This document shows, one piece after another, positions 8,028 to 10,452 of a stretch of DNA of 10,452 nucleotides. The position numbers were made by a program, and so were the translations under genes. Location of the stretch: the NCBI GenBank assembly GCA_021641325.1, contig JAJXPD010000013.1, positions 1 to 10,452 on the forward strand, read 5' to 3'. Position 1 is the first letter of the stretch. Every line of letters begins with the position of its first letter. The notes beneath the pieces are model-generated. The model did no database searches and was not told the origin of the DNA. It saw nothing but the letters and a program-made list of their open reading frames with translations. Origin of the DNA: Opitutales bacterium. GTDB lineage: Bacteria; Verrucomicrobiota; Verrucomicrobiia; Opitutales; Intestinicryptomonadaceae.

Positions 8028-8746
8028 TGGATAAGGTCAAAAAAAAGGAAAACGTGTGGCTGAACCTCGGCTTTAACATCGCCGCGCCGAGCGTTCTGCT
8101 GATTAAGGGCAAGGCGATTTTCGGGCTGTTCGGGCTGACTCCGCCCGACAACGCCGACGTGTTGATTTTCGTCCTCGCGCTGGCGTTCCCTCTCGCGTAC
8201 GGAATTTGGGATTTAATCCGCCGCCGCAAGTGGAACGTGTTTTCGATTATAGGCATGGCGAGCGTTGTGCTCACGGGCGGAATAGGGCTGCTGAAACTTT
8301 CGCGCGAGTGCATGATTTTAAAGGAAACCGCCGTCCCCCTCGCGATAGGCGTGGCGGTATTGGCGACGGCGTTTTCGAAAAAGCCGCTCGCGAAAATGAT
8401 TATGCTAAACGATTCCATCGTGGACGTGGCGAAAATCGACGCGGCGGTCGAGGCGTCGGGCATGCGCGGAAAGTACGAGGCGTCTCTGCGCACTGCGACA
8501 TTCCGCGTGGCGGCGTCTTTCCTGCTGAGCGCGGCGTTGAACTTCGCGTTGGCGTCGCTGATTTTCAAAAGCCCCCCGGGAACGGAGGAGTTCAACGCGG
8601 AGGTCGGCAGAATGACGGCGTTGTCGTTTCCAGTAATCGCGCTGCCTACGATGGTTGTGTTCGTCTGGGCTATGTGCAAATTCTTCTCGGCGTTGACCGA
8701 ATGCACTGGGCTGAAACTTGAAGACGTGGTGGCGAAGGATTCTTGA
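8027..8746 (+). CDS. VC0807-family integral membrane protein
   Basis: Membrane protein of the VC0807 family, which has no established function. The N-terminus KKENVWLNLGFN and the segment PLAYGIWDLIRRRKWNVFSIIG (about 55-76) followed by TGGIGLL are the family's conserved core. I see six hydrophobic segments at about 12-36, 44-64, 70-90, 97-117, 163-183 and 200-222, with a charged loop at about 118-160. Its ATG overlaps the TAA of the ArnT-like gene by one base (TAATG), so translation is probably coupled; a weak G-rich site lies at 8011-8016. The same arrangement repeats downstream, where the next gene starts 3 bases after this stop. The operon context suggests an envelope or transport role, but the sequence itself shows no catalytic motif. 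Family assignment is by remembered sequence pattern. Confidence 0.8.
   Translation: MDKVKKKENVWLNLGFNIAAPSVLLIKGKAIFGLFGLTPPDNADVLIFVLALAFPLAYGIWDLIRRRKWNVFSIIGMASVVLTGGIGLLKLSRECMILKETAVPLAIGVAVLATAFSKKPLAKMIMLNDSIVDVAKIDAAVEASGMRGKYEASLRTATFRVAASFLLSAALNFALASLIFKSPPGTEEFNAEVGRMTALSFPVIALPTMVVFVWAMCKFFSALTECTGLKLEDVVAKDS
8735..8739 (+). promoter_or_regulatory. Ribosome binding site of the BtuF-like gene
   Basis: AAGGA lies 9 bases before the ATG at 8749 and only 3 bases before an in-frame TTG at 8743. The spacing favours the ATG. It lies inside the 3' end of the upstream coding sequence and is the clearest Shine-Dalgarno site in the window. Confidence 0.6.
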
Positions 8747-8748
8747 AA

Positions 8749-9612
8749 ATGCTCCGCCGCGCGTTTCTTTTCACCGCCGCCGCGTTCTGCGCGTGCTCGG
8801 CGTGCCTCGGGTACGCCGTGAGGGACGCAAGGGGAGTCGAGTTCAAATTCTCCGGCCCGCCCCGCGCGGCGACTATTGTTCCCGCAATAACGCAAAACAT
8901 TTTCGCGGCGGGCGCGGGCAAATACCTTGTCGCAAACTCGCGCTACTGCGACTATCCCGAAGAGGCGAAGGGCAAAATAAAACTCGGCGGGTATATCGAC
9001 CCCGACTACGAGAAAATCCTGAGCGTAAAGCCCGAAATTTTCTTGCTCCCCACGACCGCCGATTCGCGCGTGGAGCGCAGGCTCTCTAAGCTCGGCATAA
9101 AATGCTTCGTTCTGAACGGCGAGGGACTGGAAAACATTTCCGCCGATCTCCGTTTACTCGGCAGGCTTTTCGGGACATCGGAGACCGCGGAGAAAGTGGC
9201 CGACTCTTTCGACATGCTGTTGAAGTCGGGCTCTCCCGCGGGGAGGGGGCGTCGCGCGATGTTCATGTTCGACAAAATGGCGGCGGGCAAAGGCTCGTTC
9301 GCCGGCGGGCTGCTTGCCGCCTGCGGGCTTGAAAACTGCGCCGACAAAACGGGGCGTCCGTGGGCGGAGGTCGGGCGCGAATTCGTGCTGGCGGCGCGCC
9401 CCGAGATTCTGTTTGTCGAATGCGGCGGCGAAGACTCCCGCGCGGGGCTCGAAAAATTCTACAAGACCGACCCCGTGTGGCGCACGACTCCCGCCGTCAA
9501 AAACGGCATGCTCTGCTTTGTGCCGAGTTCGAGCGTGCTTGTGCCGTCGGTTCGACTTGCCGAAGCGCTGCGCATAATGAGGGCGTTTTGCGCGGCAACC
9601 GCCGAAAAGTAG
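8749..9612 (+). CDS. BtuF-like periplasmic substrate-binding protein (cobalamin / iron-chelate ABC uptake type)
   Basis: Exported solute-binding protein of the Peripla_BP_2 (BtuF/FecB-like) type, which delivers cobalamin, haem or ferric chelates to an ABC importer. A signal peptide covers roughly residues 1-21 (LRR, then an Ala/Phe core); nearby Cys residues do not form a good lipobox, so a lipoprotein is uncertain. The N-terminal lobe has the family pattern: ATIVPAITQN, NSRYCDYPEEA and GGYIDPDYEKILSVKPEIFLL. A long linker helix and a C-terminal lobe (WAEVGREF, PEILFVE, VWRTTPAVKNGM) follow. The length (287) is near that of BtuF. The ATG at 8749 is preferred over TTG 8743 because of RBS spacing. 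The preceding stop is at 8744-8746, so this is the third gene of the operon. No permease or ATPase gene adjoins it, so it may serve a transporter encoded elsewhere. The ligand cannot be read from sequence. Confidence 0.85.
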   Translation: MLRRAFLFTAAAFCACSACLGYAVRDARGVEFKFSGPPRAATIVPAITQNIFAAGAGKYLVANSRYCDYPEEAKGKIKLGGYIDPDYEKILSVKPEIFLLPTTADSRVERRLSKLGIKCFVLNGEGLENISADLRLLGRLFGTSETAEKVADSFDMLLKSGSPAGRGRRAMFMFDKMAAGKGSFAGGLLAACGLENCADKTGRPWAEVGREFVLAARPEILFVECGGEDSRAGLEKFYKTDPVWRTTPAVKNGMLCFVPSSSVLVPSVRLAEALRIMRAFCAATAEK

Positions 9613-9614
9613 TG

Positions 9615-9620
9615 TTGACA
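9615..9620 (+). promoter_or_regulatory. Possible -35 element for the downstream secreted-protein gene
   Basis: A perfect TTGACA begins 2 bases after the upstream stop codon, in a 62-bp gap. No good -10 box lies 16-18 bases downstream; only a T-run (9637-9643) is there. The call rests on the -35 match and position alone. Confidence 0.3.
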
Positions 9621-9674
9621 TTCCCGCGCCCGAAGCTTTTTTTGTTCGCATAGAACCCAAACGTTTTTACTGAT

Positions 9675-10406
9675 ATGAAAAAATTGATTTCGGCAATTCT
9701 CGTTGCGGCGTCCGCCGCGCTTCTGTTCAACCCCGCGGCTTTTGCCGCGCCCGACGCGAAATCCGGAGCCGCCGCAAAAGCGGCTCTGAAACAGCGTTTC
9801 AAGGACAACGTGGGAACTTCGCCCAACGGCGACGTCTATTTGAAATCATTTCCCGACGCCGATTTCTCGAAGCTTAAAAACACCGAGCTTGTGGGTTCGG
9901 CTCTGCTCGTCTTCCTTTCCTATGTTGACCCCGACTTGGACTTCGCCGCGCTCGACAAGGCGATTTTGCGCGAAACCGGCGGCAAAAAAGGCTCTGTTCC
10001 GATTAAAAACATCATGGCGGGAATCGGAAAATACCTCGGAAGATACAACATGCAGTTGCAGAAAATCGCCGTCAGCGGCTCTTCCGTAAACTCGAAAATC
10101 GACGACGGCGCGCCCGTAATCGTGTGGCTTAAAATGGAACCCGGCGACAATATCTACGACAAGATTTTCCTGCCGCGCTCCGCAAAGCGCGCAAACTTTT
10201 CCGACATCGACGAGTGGGGCAGGGAGCTTCGCAAGTCGGAATTGAAAAAATTTCCGCAGGGGCGGATTTTCGGGCGCGCGCTCATCGGCGGCTACAACAA
10301 AAAGAGCGGCGAATATCTCGTTTTCGGCATTTCAAAAAAGCCGATTTGGCTTACCGAAAAAGAGGTTCGCGGGCTTATGCTCGAAGCCTACCAGTTGCGC
10401 TATTGA
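9675..10406 (+). CDS. Secreted protein resembling a C39-type peptidase fold without catalytic residues
   Basis: I do not recognise a named family. A clear signal peptide (KK, hydrophobic core 4-18, cleavage probably after AFA at 24) sends the protein out of the cytoplasm. The mature part follows the outline of C39-like papain-fold proteins. A helix at about 70-84 (ELVGSALLVFLSY) stands where the catalytic Cys helix would be, then come a central helical part, D-D-G-A-P-V-I-V-W (138-146), and G-R-A-L-I-GGYN (200-208) followed by a strand ending in VFGI, where a peptidase would have His-Ala. Here R201 sits at the His position, and the whole 243-residue protein contains no cysteine and no histidine, so it cannot be a cysteine peptidase. 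It may be a non-catalytic binding or structural relative, or the resemblance may be superficial. No Shine-Dalgarno sequence is visible before the ATG. It probably forms its own transcript, ending at the terminator downstream. Confidence 0.75.
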   Translation: MKKLISAILVAASAALLFNPAAFAAPDAKSGAAAKAALKQRFKDNVGTSPNGDVYLKSFPDADFSKLKNTELVGSALLVFLSYVDPDLDFAALDKAILRETGGKKGSVPIKNIMAGIGKYLGRYNMQLQKIAVSGSSVNSKIDDGAPVIVWLKMEPGDNIYDKIFLPRSAKRANFSDIDEWGRELRKSELKKFPQGRIFGRALIGGYNKKSGEYLVFGISKKPIWLTEKEVRGLMLEAYQLRY

Positions 10407-10424
10407 TTGCGCGGCGGGCGTAAA

Positions 10425-10452
10425 AAAACGGACGCTTTGCGGCGTCCGTTTT
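10425..10452 (+). terminator. Intrinsic terminator after the secreted-protein gene
   Basis: AAAACGGACGC (10425-10435) and GCGTCCGTTTT (10442-10452) form a perfect 11-bp inverted repeat around a 6-base loop, 19 bases past the stop. The 3' arm ends in T residues at the window edge, so the full T-run is cut off. The A-run on the left side means it could also act on a leftward transcript arriving from beyond the window. Confidence 0.8.

Noticed and set aside
8743..8748. TTG start for the BtuF-like gene
   Set aside because: It overlaps the previous stop and lies only 3 bases from the AAGGA site; the ATG at 8749 has a normal 9-base spacing.
9592..9643. Possible terminator after the BtuF-like gene (small GCGG/CCGC hairpin and a run of seven T)
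   Set aside because: The 4-bp hairpin (9592-9602) is inside the coding end and more than 30 bases from the T-run, so the two parts do not form an intrinsic terminator.
1..10452. Search for CRISPR repeats, tRNA/rRNA genes, insertion sequences, attachment sites and defence or phage genes
   Set aside because: No direct-repeat array, no cloverleaf or rRNA-like stretch, no transposase or integrase motif and no long terminal repeats were visible; coding density and base composition are uniform.

Overview
The window is a GC-rich stretch of ordinary chromosome. It probably comes from a Gram-negative, carbohydrate-degrading bacterium of the Verrucomicrobiota, perhaps an Opitutae/Puniceicoccales-like gut or host-associated lineage. 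That placement is inferred from the gene mix (large secreted GH106-type glycosidase, DUF374 lysophospholipid acyltransferase, ArnT-like glycosyltransferase, VC0807-family membrane protein), the GC-rich codon usage and the SD-poor start sites. No marker gene confirms it.

Layout: seven protein genes fill nearly all the DNA. (1) 11-3553 (+) encodes a very large exported GH106-type glycoside hydrolase and ends at a strong intrinsic terminator (3569-3601). (2) 3657-5312 (+) encodes a family II Mn-dependent inorganic pyrophosphatase with a CBS-DRTGG-CBS regulatory insert. It is preceded by a second hairpin (3605-3634) and followed by a terminator (5371-5419). (3) 5480-6160 (-) encodes a DUF374 lysophospholipid acyltransferase convergent with the pyrophosphatase. 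(4) A 94-bp divergent spacer with GC-rich inverted repeats separates it from a rightward operon: an ArnT-like glycosyltransferase (6255-8027), a VC0807-family membrane protein (8027-8746, overlapping the previous stop by one base) and a BtuF-like periplasmic binding protein (8749-9612). (5) 9675-10406 (+) encodes a secreted protein of unknown function that resembles a C39-type papain-fold peptidase but contains no cysteine and no histidine. It ends in a terminator at the window edge (10425-10452).

The genes fit an envelope and nutrient theme. The glycosidase would cleave rhamnose-type linkages outside the cytoplasm. The acyltransferase and ArnT-like protein would build or decorate envelope lipids. 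The binding protein would capture a cobalamin- or iron-chelate-type ligand, although its permease and ATPase are not in the window. The pyrophosphatase is cytoplasmic housekeeping under nucleotide control. I saw no mobile element, CRISPR array, tRNA, rRNA, defence island or clearly new multi-gene system. The most unusual items are the residue-depleted C39-like protein, the coupling of a binding protein to an ArnT-like/VC0807 pair, and the leader hairpin of the pyrophosphatase gene.
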